Origin: Rhodococcus sp. Z13
GTDB lineage: Bacteria; Actinomycetota; Actinomycetes; Mycobacteriales; Mycobacteriaceae
NCBI RefSeq assembly: GCF_025837095.1
Contig: NZ_CP107551.1
Coordinates: forward strand, 3,156,668-3,220,667
Length of the DNA stretch: 64,000 nucleotides
Direction: 5' to 3'
The notes under the pieces are model-generated. The model had not been told where the DNA came from, made no database searches, and saw nothing but the letters and a program-made list of their open reading frames with translations. A program made the position numbers and the translations under genes. This document shows, in pieces, positions 19,000 to 28,357 of this stretch (its first letter is position 1; every line of letters starts with the position of its first letter).

Positions 19000-19775
19000 T
19001 GACTACGATCGAGAAGACCGACTCGGGCGCCACGTCGCTGCCACCCGTGCCCGAGGGCGCGGTGATGGTCACGCTCAAGATCGCTCGGTTCAACCCGGAG
19101 GACGGCAAGGGTCAGCACTGGGACACCTTCCAGGTCCCGGCTCTGCCCTCCGACCGCATGCTCAACCTGCTGCTGTACGTGAAGGGCTACCTGGACGGCA
19201 CCCTGACGTTCCGCCGCAGCTGCGCCCACGGTGTGTGCGGCTCGGACGCCATGCGCATCAACGGCGTGAACCGTCTCGCCTGCAAGATCCTCATGAAGGA
19301 CATGCTACCCAAGGACGGCAAGCCGGTGACCATCACCGTCGAGCCGATCCGCGGCCTGCCCGTCGAGAAGGATCTCGTGGTGGACATGGAGCCCTTCTTC
19401 GACGCCTACCGCGCCGTGAAGCCGTTCCTCATCACCTCGGGTAACGAGCCGACGCGTGAGCGGATCCAGTCGCAGGCCGACCGGCACCGCTTCGACGACA
19501 CCACCAAGTGCATCCTGTGCGCCTGCTGCACCACCTCGTGCCCGGTGTACTGGAGCGACGGCAGCTACTTCGGCCCCGCGGCGATCGTCAACGCGCACCG
19601 GTTCATCTTCGATTCGCGTGACGAGGGTGCCGCCGAGCGTCTGGACATCCTCAACGACAAGGAAGGCGTGTGGCGCTGCCGCACCACCTTCAACTGCACC
19701 GACGCGTGCCCTCGCGGCATCCAGGTGACGAAGGCGATCCAGGAGGTCAAGCGCGCGCTGATGTTCGCTCGCTGA
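18999..19775 (+). CDS. sdhB: succinate dehydrogenase iron-sulfur subunit
   Basis: 258 residues carrying the electron-transfer clusters between SdhA and quinone. [2Fe-2S] cysteines in RSCAHGVCGSDAM and RLACK; [4Fe-4S] and [3Fe-4S] ligands in CILCACCTTSCPVYW and CRTTFNCTDACPRG. The start codon overlaps the sdhA stop. Last gene of the operon, followed by a strong terminator. Confidence 0.97.
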   Translation: MTTIEKTDSGATSLPPVPEGAVMVTLKIARFNPEDGKGQHWDTFQVPALPSDRMLNLLLYVKGYLDGTLTFRRSCAHGVCGSDAMRINGVNRLACKILMKDMLPKDGKPVTITVEPIRGLPVEKDLVVDMEPFFDAYRAVKPFLITSGNEPTRERIQSQADRHRFDDTTKCILCACCTTSCPVYWSDGSYFGPAAIVNAHRFIFDSRDEGAAERLDILNDKEGVWRCRTTFNCTDACPRGIQVTKAIQEVKRALMFAR

Positions 19776-19790
19776 TCACTCTTCGCAGGA

Positions 19791-19828
19791 AGGCGGGTCC
19801 GTCCCTCTCGGGACGGACCCGCCTTTCT
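19791..19828 (+). terminator. rho-independent terminator after sdhB
   Basis: Perfect 15-bp GC-rich stem (19791-19805 with 19810-19824), 4-nt loop TCTC, then TTCTT. It ends the sdhCDAB transcript 15 bp after the sdhB stop. Confidence 0.9.
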
Positions 19829-19866
19829 TCGTGCCGGGGCCCGTTCTCCTTCTCCCCTGTCGGCCC

Positions 19867-20604
19867 CTACCGACCCAGGATGCGGCGCAGTTGCCGGGCC
19901 TGTGCGGCGAGATCCCCCTCGGCGGTGAACAGCTCGGTCTCGTCGACGCACAGGTCGTCGGTCCACCACACCGTCCGGTGCCGCAACCGGTACCAGGGTC
20001 CGCGCGAGGTGTGGGCCGCGGGCGCGAAGTGCACCGTCAGTTCCATCGTGGGGATCGGCACGGGTGTCGTGCGGACGGCGAACAGTCCCGGCGGCAGCGC
20101 GTCGAGCAGGATCGCGGCGCGTTCGGCGCCGGTGAGTTCCGGCTCGGGCAGCAGGCGGATCCAGACGTCGAATCCGGGTTCCGCTCCCCCGGCGAAGGGG
20201 CGGGCCGCGTCGACGGGCCGGATCTCGAGGTGTTGGGAGAACGGGACGAAGTCGACGGGGATGTCGAGCACCGCGAAGTCCTCCGGGTCGGCCCCGACGT
20301 CGAGCCGCGGTCCGTGCTCGGGGCCCGTCCGGGTGCGCGACAGGCGTACCAGTGCGACGGCCGAATCGTCCAGCAGGACGGTCGTTCCGGGGGATCGGCC
20401 GTCGCGGTCGACCCGGACGGTGGGTGCCACCGGCCCCGGCCGGACGGGGTGGTGGAAGTGCGCGGTGGCCGATTGGGGGACGGCTCCGGTGCCGACGCTC
20501 GCGGCCCGAAGCATCGCGGCGAGCACCAGGCCGCCGTGGATGCCGTCGAAGGCGCGCCAGGTCTCGTCGAACCGGACGGGGAACGGGGTGAGGGTGGTGG
20601 TCAT
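19867..20604 (-). CDS. acyl-CoA thioesterase-like hotdog protein
   Basis: 245 residues. The N-terminal FDGIHGGLVLAAMLRAA and the two-domain pattern with a second half ending LCVDETELFTAEGDLAAQARQ match thioesterase-like (TesB/4HBT_3) proteins that hydrolyse acyl-CoAs. Start at 20604 follows a purine-rich site and excludes a non-homologous extension. It is divergent from the HxlR regulator, whose candidate operator lies in the shared 125-bp gap, so it is the probable target. Substrate unknown. Confidence 0.7.
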   Translation of the reverse strand: MTTTLTPFPVRFDETWRAFDGIHGGLVLAAMLRAASVGTGAVPQSATAHFHHPVRPGPVAPTVRVDRDGRSPGTTVLLDDSAVALVRLSRTRTGPEHGPRLDVGADPEDFAVLDIPVDFVPFSQHLEIRPVDAARPFAGGAEPGFDVWIRLLPEPELTGAERAAILLDALPPGLFAVRTTPVPIPTMELTVHFAPAAHTSRGPWYRLRHRTVWWTDDLCVDETELFTAEGDLAAQARQLRRILGR

Positions 20605-20670
20605 GGGCTCTGCTCCCGGGACGGAGCGGGCACCGCGGCGAACACGGCGCACCGCTGACTTCGGATTCGT

Positions 20671-20696
20671 ATAGTCAGAGTGTGGACCCTGACTAT
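20671..20696. promoter_or_regulatory. palindrome between thioesterase and hxlR (candidate HxlR operator)
   Basis: Perfect inverted repeat ATAGTCAG-N10-CTGACTAT. It sits between the divergent thioesterase and HxlR genes and covers -59 to -34 relative to a leaderless hxlR start at 20730. HxlR-family dimers bind such spaced palindromes near their own genes, so autoregulation and control of the thioesterase are likely (inference). Confidence 0.65.
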
Positions 20697-20716
20697 GGAT
20701 TGCACAAGTCAGCGGG

Positions 20717-20722
20717 TAGTCT
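20717..20722 (+). promoter_or_regulatory. -10 element of a likely leaderless promoter (hxlR)
   Basis: TAGTCT, 7 nt, then ATG at 20730. This supports 20730 as the start, since the alternative GTG at 20682 falls inside the operator palindrome. Confidence 0.5.
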
Positions 20723-20729
20723 GGAGTAC

Positions 20730-21242
20730 ATGGAGACGGCACGACTGGACGGTTTCCTGGCCGATCGGGACGCATGGCGGCCCACGGAGTGCTCCATCGC
20801 CAAGGCCATGGACGTGATCGGCACCAGGTCCGCGATCCTCATCCTCCGCGAGGCCTACTACGGCACGACCCGCTTCGACCACTTCGTCCGACGCGTGGGG
20901 ATCACAGAGGCGGTCGCCGCCGCACGGCTCCGCGAGCTCACCGCCGAGGGACTGCTCGAGCGACGGCCCTACAAGGAGCCGGGACAACGCACCCGACACG
21001 AGTACGTGCTGACGGAGAAGGGACGCGATCTGCTGCCGGCGGTGCTCGCTCTGATGCAGTGGGGCGACAAGTACCTGCAGGGCGTCCACGGCGCCCCACT
21101 GACCCTCACGGACGACACGACGGGCGAAGCCGTGCGGATCGAGATCCGCAGCGAGTCGGGCCGCCCCGTACCCCTGGGAGAACTGCGCGTCGTCCCCAAT
21201 TTCACCGAGCAGCAGGCCCGGGAGACGCGAGACGTCCGGTGA
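20730..21242 (+). CDS. HxlR-family transcriptional regulator
   Basis: 170 residues. Winged helix-turn-helix of the HxlR type: ECSIAKAMDVIGTRSAILILREAYYG, then FDHFVRRVGITEAVAAARLRELTAEGLLER and RHEYVLTEKGRDLLPA (wing). The cysteine in WRPTECSIAKAMD is the position that senses redox or electrophiles in several HxlR proteins. The C-terminal 50 residues extend beyond the DNA-binding core. Divergent from a thioesterase gene with a perfect palindrome between. Confidence 0.85.
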   Translation: METARLDGFLADRDAWRPTECSIAKAMDVIGTRSAILILREAYYGTTRFDHFVRRVGITEAVAAARLRELTAEGLLERRPYKEPGQRTRHEYVLTEKGRDLLPAVLALMQWGDKYLQGVHGAPLTLTDDTTGEAVRIEIRSESGRPVPLGELRVVPNFTEQQARETRDVR

Positions 21243-21288
21243 GTGAGATGCGAACCGAGTGAGATGTGGACGAGGCCGGTGCAGCCGT

Positions 21289-21528
21289 CTACCGCTTGCG
21301 GCGGAAGAGGGTACCCGCCAGCCATCCGGCCGCGAAGACGACGACGAGCACGAGCCACAGCGGCGCCTGCACGGAGATCCACAGCAGGTCGATGCTGGTG
21401 CTGTTGCGGTTCTGCAGGATGAACACCGCGGCGGCCACCACGAGCAGGGCCGCGACAATCGTGCGGGGCGTGATCTGCAGCGGGCCGATCGATCGGCCGG
21501 ACTCGAGGGTCGTCGTCTTCTTGCTCAC
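21289..21528 (-). CDS. LapA/DUF1049-like small membrane protein
   Basis: 79 residues, GTG start at 21528 with AGGATGG upstream. Two hydrophobic segments (TIVAALLVVAAAVFILQN and PLWLVLVVVFAAGWLAGTLF) separated by RNSTSIDLLWISVQ, the standard LapA-domain layout, ending in a basic tail RRKR. Sits downstream of the YihY-family gene on the same strand. Role unknown in actinobacteria; possibly envelope-associated. Confidence 0.8.
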   Translation of the reverse strand: MSKKTTTLESGRSIGPLQITPRTIVAALLVVAAAVFILQNRNSTSIDLLWISVQAPLWLVLVVVFAAGWLAGTLFRRKR

Positions 21529-21574
21529 CAGCCCATCCTGGTTCACCGACCCTCGATCCGCCAGGGTGAGACGG

Positions 21575-21604
21575 TTTTTCACCCCACGGCTTTTCACCCC
21601 ACGG
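21575..21604. repeat. 15-bp direct repeat between yihY-like and lapA-like genes
   Basis: Two adjacent near-identical copies of a 15-bp unit ending TTTTCACCCCACGG. A GGGTGA...TCACCC inverted repeat overlaps the left copy. No coding role. Confidence 0.6.
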
Positions 21605-21611
21605 CGACGCG

Positions 21612-22643
21612 TCAGCGACGCCGGAACCGGGCCCCGGCGAGGAGACCGCTGACGAGGCCCGCGCCCAGTAGGGCCAGGCCGCGGCGCGCGTCGATGCCCT
21701 CCTTGACGACGAGCCGGGGCGTGATGACCGCGGCCTGGGGCGCGGGGCGGTGCGCCAGCGCCAGGGTCTCGTGGGAGGACGCCGCGAAGGCGGTGCAGAA
21801 CAGCACCAGGCGGGCGGTGAGATTCCCGAAGACGAGGATGCCCAGGATCGGGCCGAAGGCGACACCGGCGGGACCGTCGAGGACCCGTTCGAGATAGTAC
21901 GAACCCACCTGCTTGAGCAGTTCGAAGCCGATCGCGGCGATCGCGCCGGAGACGAGGGCGCTCCGGAAGGTCACGGGCTCGCGGGGCAGCCGCGCGATCA
22001 CCCAGGTGAAGACGATCGTCGTGGCGAGTACCGCAACGACGAGCGCGAGCACCCGCAGCCCGACACCGACCCCGACGAGGTTCTCCATGCCGAGCAGGCG
22101 CACGATGCGCGGTGCGACCGAGCCGCTGCTGAGCGCGGACAGGCCGAGCGAGACGGCCATCGCCAGCCCCAGGCTGAGCAGCGCGCCGGCGTCGCGGAGT
22201 TTGACGACGGCGAAGTTGCCCTTGGGCCGGGGGTGGTCCCACATCGCGGTGAGGGCGTCGCGCAGGTTCGAGATCCATCCGAGACCCGCGTAGGCAGCGG
22301 TGAGCAGGCCGATGACACCGACGGCGCCACGGGACTGGATCGCGGAGTCGATCAGGTCCTCCACGGTGCCGCCGAGTTCACCGGGAATGTTCTCCTCGAT
22401 GATCGAGCGGATGTCGTCGAGCAGTTCCGGCCGTCCGGCCAGGACGAAACCGGCGATCGAGAACACGACCATGATGATCGGCACGATCGACAGCACCGTG
22501 AAGTAGGTGAGGCCGGCGGCGTAGTAGTCGCCCTTGCGTTCCTGGTAGCGGTTCGCGGCCCGGAGCACACGACCGAGTAGCGGATGGGCGGCCCGCTGAC
22601 GGTCGAGAAAACTCCGCTTGTCGTCGTCGGGCTCGCCCGCCAT
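21612..22643 (-). CDS. YihY/BrkB (YhjD-like) inner membrane protein
   Basis: 343 residues with about six membrane segments. Family features: RYQERKGDYYAAGLTYFTVLSIVPI before the first long helix, AYAGLGWISNLRDALTAMWD and the helix pair VVAVLATTIVFTWVIARLP and SALVSGAIAAIGFELLK. YihY/YhjD proteins are of uncertain function; they have been linked to lipid A transport suppression in E. coli. Position next to trpS matches Rv3335c-Rv3336c of M. tuberculosis. Confidence 0.87.
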   Translation of the reverse strand: MAGEPDDDKRSFLDRQRAAHPLLGRVLRAANRYQERKGDYYAAGLTYFTVLSIVPIIMVVFSIAGFVLAGRPELLDDIRSIIEENIPGELGGTVEDLIDSAIQSRGAVGVIGLLTAAYAGLGWISNLRDALTAMWDHPRPKGNFAVVKLRDAGALLSLGLAMAVSLGLSALSSGSVAPRIVRLLGMENLVGVGVGLRVLALVVAVLATTIVFTWVIARLPREPVTFRSALVSGAIAAIGFELLKQVGSYYLERVLDGPAGVAFGPILGILVFGNLTARLVLFCTAFAASSHETLALAHRPAPQAAVITPRLVVKEGIDARRGLALLGAGLVSGLLAGARFRRR

Positions 22644-22661
22644 CCGGTCTCTCCTCAGGTC

Positions 22662-24565
<1,904 letters not shown>

Positions 24566-24682
24566 CGGGTCACGTTAACCGATGCGGTCGGGCCGTTCGT
24601 CGCGCGCACCGGTCCACCCGGCGGAGCGACAGTGGTACGGGGGCTTCGAATCCCGGCTTTTCGCCCTAGACTGTTGTTGACG

Positions 24683-24695
24683 ATGCAAGATGCAT
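24683..24695. promoter_or_regulatory. palindrome upstream of marR gene (candidate operator)
   Basis: ATGCA-AGA-TGCAT, a perfect inverted repeat 55 bp before the marR start and just after TTGTTGAC. The position fits autoregulation by the MarR protein. Short length keeps this tentative. Confidence 0.45.
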
Positions 24696-24749
24696 TACCT
24701 TGTCCGGCTGGACGTGACACCGTTCACGCCGAAACCGAAAGGGCACCGT

Positions 24750-25253
24750 ATGACGGACGCACTCGACAGGTTCTTCGTCGAGGAGGTCACAAGCGGCGAC
24801 GGTACGAGTTCCGCATCCCTCAACCTGAACGACAATCCCACCGTCCTTCTCGTGTGGGCCGCCAACAGCTTCAACCGGATCGCCTCCAGGCACTACCAGA
24901 ACACCTACGGCATCAGCGCCATGGACTGGCGCATGCTCGTGATGCTGTGCAAGGAACCCGACGTCCCGGTCACCGCCGCCAGCCCCGCCGTGGGCTACGA
25001 CAAGGGCGCGGTGAGCCGTGCGCTGAGCAAACTGGAGAAGCTCGGTCTCGCCGAGGCCAAGGCCAACGGGACGAATCCGCGCAGCCGCCTGTGGCACCTG
25101 ACGCCGGCCGGATACGAACTGCACGACAGGATCCTCCGGGACGCGATCGAGCGGCACAAACGGACCCTGGACGGGTTCACCCCGGAGGAAGTGAACACGT
25201 TCAACGACCTGCTGCGACGTTTCCGCGAGAACGTCGACAACTTCCTCGAATGA
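24750..25253 (+). CDS. MarR-family transcriptional regulator
   Basis: 167 residues. MarR winged helix: ISAMDWRMLVMLCKEPDVPVTAASPAVGYDKGAVSRALSKLEKLGLAE, followed by the wing RSRLWHLTPAGYELHDRIL. MarR proteins commonly respond to aromatic acids or their CoA thioesters. It lies at the edge of the catabolic block, separated from it only by an insertion sequence, so it may once have controlled, or still control, some of those genes (inference). Start at 24750 has AAAGGG upstream. Confidence 0.85.
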   Translation: MTDALDRFFVEEVTSGDGTSSASLNLNDNPTVLLVWAANSFNRIASRHYQNTYGISAMDWRMLVMLCKEPDVPVTAASPAVGYDKGAVSRALSKLEKLGLAEAKANGTNPRSRLWHLTPAGYELHDRILRDAIERHKRTLDGFTPEEVNTFNDLLRRFRENVDNFLE

Positions 25254-25255
25254 CG

Positions 25256-25297
25256 AATCGGGTCGGGCACCGTGACGGTGCCCGACCCGATTATTCC
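25256..25297 (+). terminator. terminator after marR
   Basis: Near-perfect palindrome 25256-25292 (stem of about 17 bp around a short central loop) followed by ATTATT. It starts 3 bp after the marR stop. Confidence 0.88.
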
Positions 25298-25336
25298 GGA
25301 ATATGTTGCCCGCTAACCTCGGGCATTCATGCCGAT

Positions 25337-26970
25337 TGAGCGGAAACCCGTGTCAATCACGAAGAATGATGCTCTGAGCTGGGATAATTCGACTTGCGAA
25401 GGTTGAATCAGTCCCAGTTCGAGGAGCACCATTCCGGTGAGCAAGTCTACGTCCCCCTATCCCCACCTGTCCGCATCAGCCACCGGAACCGGCCTCGTGT
25501 CGCATGCCGGAGCCGTCCTGCTGCTGCGCACCGCGGAGAAAACCGGACTTGCCACGGCATTGACGACCGAACTCGCACCGTATCGAAAGCCGTTGACCCG
25601 ACACGATCCCGGCAAGATCGTCCTCGACCTCGCGGTATCCCTCGCACTCGGTGGGGACTGCCTCGCCGACATCGCACAACTGCGCGCTCACCCCGAACTG
25701 TTCGGTGCGGTGGCCTCCGACCCGACCGTCTCCCGCCTGATCAGCAGGTTGGCCGCCGACACCGACACCGCACTGGCCGCGATCGACCGGGCCCGCGCCA
25801 CCGCCCGCTCCCACGCCTGGGCCGCTGCCGGCACATCGGCTCCCGACCATGCCATCGACGAAGCGCATCCGCTGGTCCTCGACATCGATGCCACCCTGGT
25901 CACCGCGCATTCCGAGAAGGAACAGGCCGCCCCGACGTTCAAGCGAGGGTTCGGTTTCCATCCGTTGTGCGCGTTCGTCGACCACGGCACCGGCGGTACC
26001 GGTGAACCCGTCGCGATGCTGCTGCGGCCGGGTAACTCGGGATCGAACACCGCCTCCGATCACATCACCGTGGTGCAGGACGCACTCGCACAGTTGCCGC
26101 TCGACCCGGCATACCGGGTCGGGAAGAAGGTACTGGTCCGTATCGACGGCGCCGGCGGTACCCACCACCTGATCGAGTACCTCACCAAGCGTCGCCTATC
26201 GTACTCGATCGGATTCGGGTTGACCGACGCCCACGCCGACGCGATCGATCTGGTTCCGGAACAGGCATGGACCCCGGCCTACGACGCCGACGGGCAGGTC
26301 CGCGACGGTGCCTGGATCACCGAGATCACCGACCTACTCGACCTGTCCACCTGGCCGAAAGGCATGCGGGTGATCGTCCGGAAGGAGCGCCCACACCCCG
26401 GTGCGCAGTTGCGGTTCACCGACCGCGACGGCCTACGCCTGACCGCGTTCGTGACGAACACCCGCCGCGGTCAGCTGCCAGATCTGGAGTTGCGGCATCG
26501 GCGACGGGCTCGGTGCGAGGACCGGATCCGGGCAGCGAAAGCCACCGGCTTGCAGAATCTTCCGTTGCACGGTTTCGACCAGAACCGCATCTGGTTGGCG
26601 CTCGTGCAACTGGCATGCGAGCTGCTCGCGTGGATGCAGATGCTCGCCTTGACCGAGGTTCCAGCGCGGCGGTGGGAACCGAAACGGCTGCGGCTGCGGT
26701 TGCTGTCGATCGCCGGGAAGATCGCCCGGCATGCCCGCCGTGTTCGTCTGCGACTGGCTGCGACAGCTCCGGATGTCGATCTTCTCGTGGCCAGCCTGAA
26801 CCGGCTCGCAGCGCTACCTGCGCCTGCGTGACCTGCATGTACCAGTTTCATCGAGACGAAAGGACACGATTTCCGGGGCCGTGGACCCCGACGCCACCCG
26901 ACCGTGTCGGGCAGTCGACCGTGGATGCACGCCGGATCCACGGTTTCCACACCCAATCCGAGACCGCTCA
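25337..26970. mobile_element. IS1380-family insertion sequence (boundaries tentative)
   Basis: The transposase gene defines the element. The only terminal match I can find is TGAGCGG at 25337-25343 with its reverse complement at 26964-26970, which would give a 1634-bp element, a reasonable size for IS1380. No convincing 4-bp target duplication flanks it. A weaker imperfect repeat 25312-25328 / 26991-27007 is an alternative. The element lies between the marR terminator and the 3' end of the flavin monooxygenase gene. Confidence 0.55.
25437..26831 (+). CDS. IS1380-family transposase
   Basis: 464-residue DDE transposase, intact. Family features: N-terminal GLVSHAGAVLLLRTAEKTGL, DPTVSRLISRLAAD, catalytic region LVLDIDATLVTAHSEKE (first Asp), VLVRIDGAGGTHHLIEYL (second Asp) and the C-terminal RRARCEDRIRAAKATGLQNLPLHGF (Glu), then NRIWLALVQLACELLAWMQ. 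GTG start. It marks the left border of the catabolic block at 27-48 kb and could have taken part in its acquisition. Confidence 0.92.
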   Translation: MSKSTSPYPHLSASATGTGLVSHAGAVLLLRTAEKTGLATALTTELAPYRKPLTRHDPGKIVLDLAVSLALGGDCLADIAQLRAHPELFGAVASDPTVSRLISRLAADTDTALAAIDRARATARSHAWAAAGTSAPDHAIDEAHPLVLDIDATLVTAHSEKEQAAPTFKRGFGFHPLCAFVDHGTGGTGEPVAMLLRPGNSGSNTASDHITVVQDALAQLPLDPAYRVGKKVLVRIDGAGGTHHLIEYLTKRRLSYSIGFGLTDAHADAIDLVPEQAWTPAYDADGQVRDGAWITEITDLLDLSTWPKGMRVIVRKERPHPGAQLRFTDRDGLRLTAFVTNTRRGQLPDLELRHRRRARCEDRIRAAKATGLQNLPLHGFDQNRIWLALVQLACELLAWMQMLALTEVPARRWEPKRLRLRLLSIAGKIARHARRVRLRLAATAPDVDLLVASLNRLAALPAPA

Positions 26971-27012
26971 GGCCGGCACGCGGTCCGCGCGAAAGATTGA
27001 GGCTAACTGTTC

Positions 27013-28293
27013 TCAGTTACCGTTCGCCGTGCGCACGACACCGGGCGGGTTCGTGCCGAAGATTCCCGAACCGTCGAGCATCGGGCCGATCCAGTCCACC
27101 GACCGTCCCTGAAAGTCGTTGATGGCGTGGGTCTGCGTGGCCATCAGGTCGGTGAGGTACCGGCCGAAGGGGTGCTTGTTGTAGATACCGGTACCACCGG
27201 CGACGCGGTAGAGCTCGGTGCCGTAGCGGGCCGCCCGCGCCGGGATGTACGCCGACTGGAAACGGAACTCCTCCAAGCGTTCCGGGCTCACCTTGTTGCC
27301 ACCGGCCGCCTCGGCGATCACCGCGCCGTAGTTCGCGTACAACCGGCCCTTGGCCTCGCTGACGAACGAGTACGCCTCGGCCAGGGCCAACGAGACCGCC
27401 GGGTTCACGCCCTTGCGGCCCTTGGCGCGGATGAAGTCGACCAGTGCGTCGGCCATGCCCTTGAGCGCACCGAGCGCGGTGGGGGCCTGGGTGGCACGCG
27501 AGAACACCTGGAAGAAGGGCAGTTCGAACAGCAGGCCGGTGTTCAGCGCCAGGCCCGGAGCGGTCCGGTCGTGCACCTCGTTCCAGGTCAGGCTGCGGTG
27601 GTCCGGGACGAAGGCGTCCTCGACGATGATGTCGTTGCTGCCGGTCGCGCGCAGACCCGACACGTCCCAGTTGTGGACGATCTCGTAGTCCTCGCGCGGC
27701 AGCAGCAGCACGTGGCTGCCGACGGGGCCGGGCCCGGGGGTGGGTTCGCCCTCGATGTTGGCGCCGAGCAGGGCCCAGTCGCAGTAGTCGCTGCCCGAGG
27801 AGAACGACCAGCGGCCCGACAGTCGGAAGCCGCCCTCGACGCGCTTGGCGATCTGCGGCGCGTACGGCGAGCTCACCAGGGTCTTCGGGTTCGACGACCA
27901 CACCTCGGCCTGGGCGCGCTCGTCGAAGAAGCCGAGGTGGAAGTGGTGGATGCCCACCACGCCGAGCACCCAGCCGACGGAGGGATCACCCTCGGCGAGG
28001 ATCGAGGTCACCTCGAACGACTCGATCGGCGAGAGCTCGTGGCCGCCGAAGGCCCGCGGCTGCAGCATCTGGAAGAAGCCGGCCCGCTGCAGATCGTCGA
28101 TCGTCTCGGGGAGAATCCGGTCGTGCTGTGCCTGTCGTGCTGCACGCTCCTTGAGCGTCGGGACGAGGTCCCGGGCGCGCTGAACCATCAGCGAGGAGCT
28201 GAAGTCCCCCACCAGAAACGGGGTGATCTGGGAGATCATGGCGTCGTCCTGGTCCTGTCCGCCGCGGAGGGGGGCGAGAACGGTCTCGGTCAT
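27013..28293 (-). CDS. flavin-dependent monooxygenase, HsaA/HpaH-C2-like oxygenase component
   Basis: 426 residues with an acyl-CoA dehydrogenase-like fold: RILPETIDDLQRAGFFQMLQPRAFGGHE, GDPSVGWVLGVVGIHHFHLG, RWSFSSGSDYCDWALLG and SEAKGRLYANYG. This is the group D two-component monooxygenase family that hydroxylates phenols using reduced flavin (HsaA for 3-HSA, C2 for 4-hydroxyphenylacetate). It needs a separate flavin reductase; the best candidate is the gene at 39234 on the other strand. Start at 28293 follows GAAAGGA. Last gene of the minus-strand unit starting at 31937. Exact substrate unknown. Confidence 0.8.
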   Translation of the reverse strand: MTETVLAPLRGGQDQDDAMISQITPFLVGDFSSSLMVQRARDLVPTLKERAARQAQHDRILPETIDDLQRAGFFQMLQPRAFGGHELSPIESFEVTSILAEGDPSVGWVLGVVGIHHFHLGFFDERAQAEVWSSNPKTLVSSPYAPQIAKRVEGGFRLSGRWSFSSGSDYCDWALLGANIEGEPTPGPGPVGSHVLLLPREDYEIVHNWDVSGLRATGSNDIIVEDAFVPDHRSLTWNEVHDRTAPGLALNTGLLFELPFFQVFSRATQAPTALGALKGMADALVDFIRAKGRKGVNPAVSLALAEAYSFVSEAKGRLYANYGAVIAEAAGGNKVSPERLEEFRFQSAYIPARAARYGTELYRVAGGTGIYNKHPFGRYLTDLMATQTHAINDFQGRSVDWIGPMLDGSGIFGTNPPGVVRTANGN

Positions 28294-28357
28294 GGCTCGT
28301 TCCTTTCTTTCATCGGCCGGCGGCCGGGCGGTGCTGCCGCCGGGCACGATGGCGTGG

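Noticed and set aside
20682-20684. GTG start for the HxlR gene
   Set aside because: Falls within the operator palindrome; ATG at 20730 has a leaderless promoter signature and gives a normal HxlR N-terminus.
25312-27007. Alternative IS1380 boundaries from GCTAACCTC/GAGGCTAAC
   Set aside because: Repeat is only about 11 of 17 matched and no target duplication is seen; the TGAGCGG pair was preferred but is also weak.
27004-27019. TAACTG-TTCT-CAGTTA hairpin at the end of the flavin monooxygenase gene as a terminator
   Set aside because: Only 6 bp, AT-rich, overlaps the stop codon and has no T-tract.
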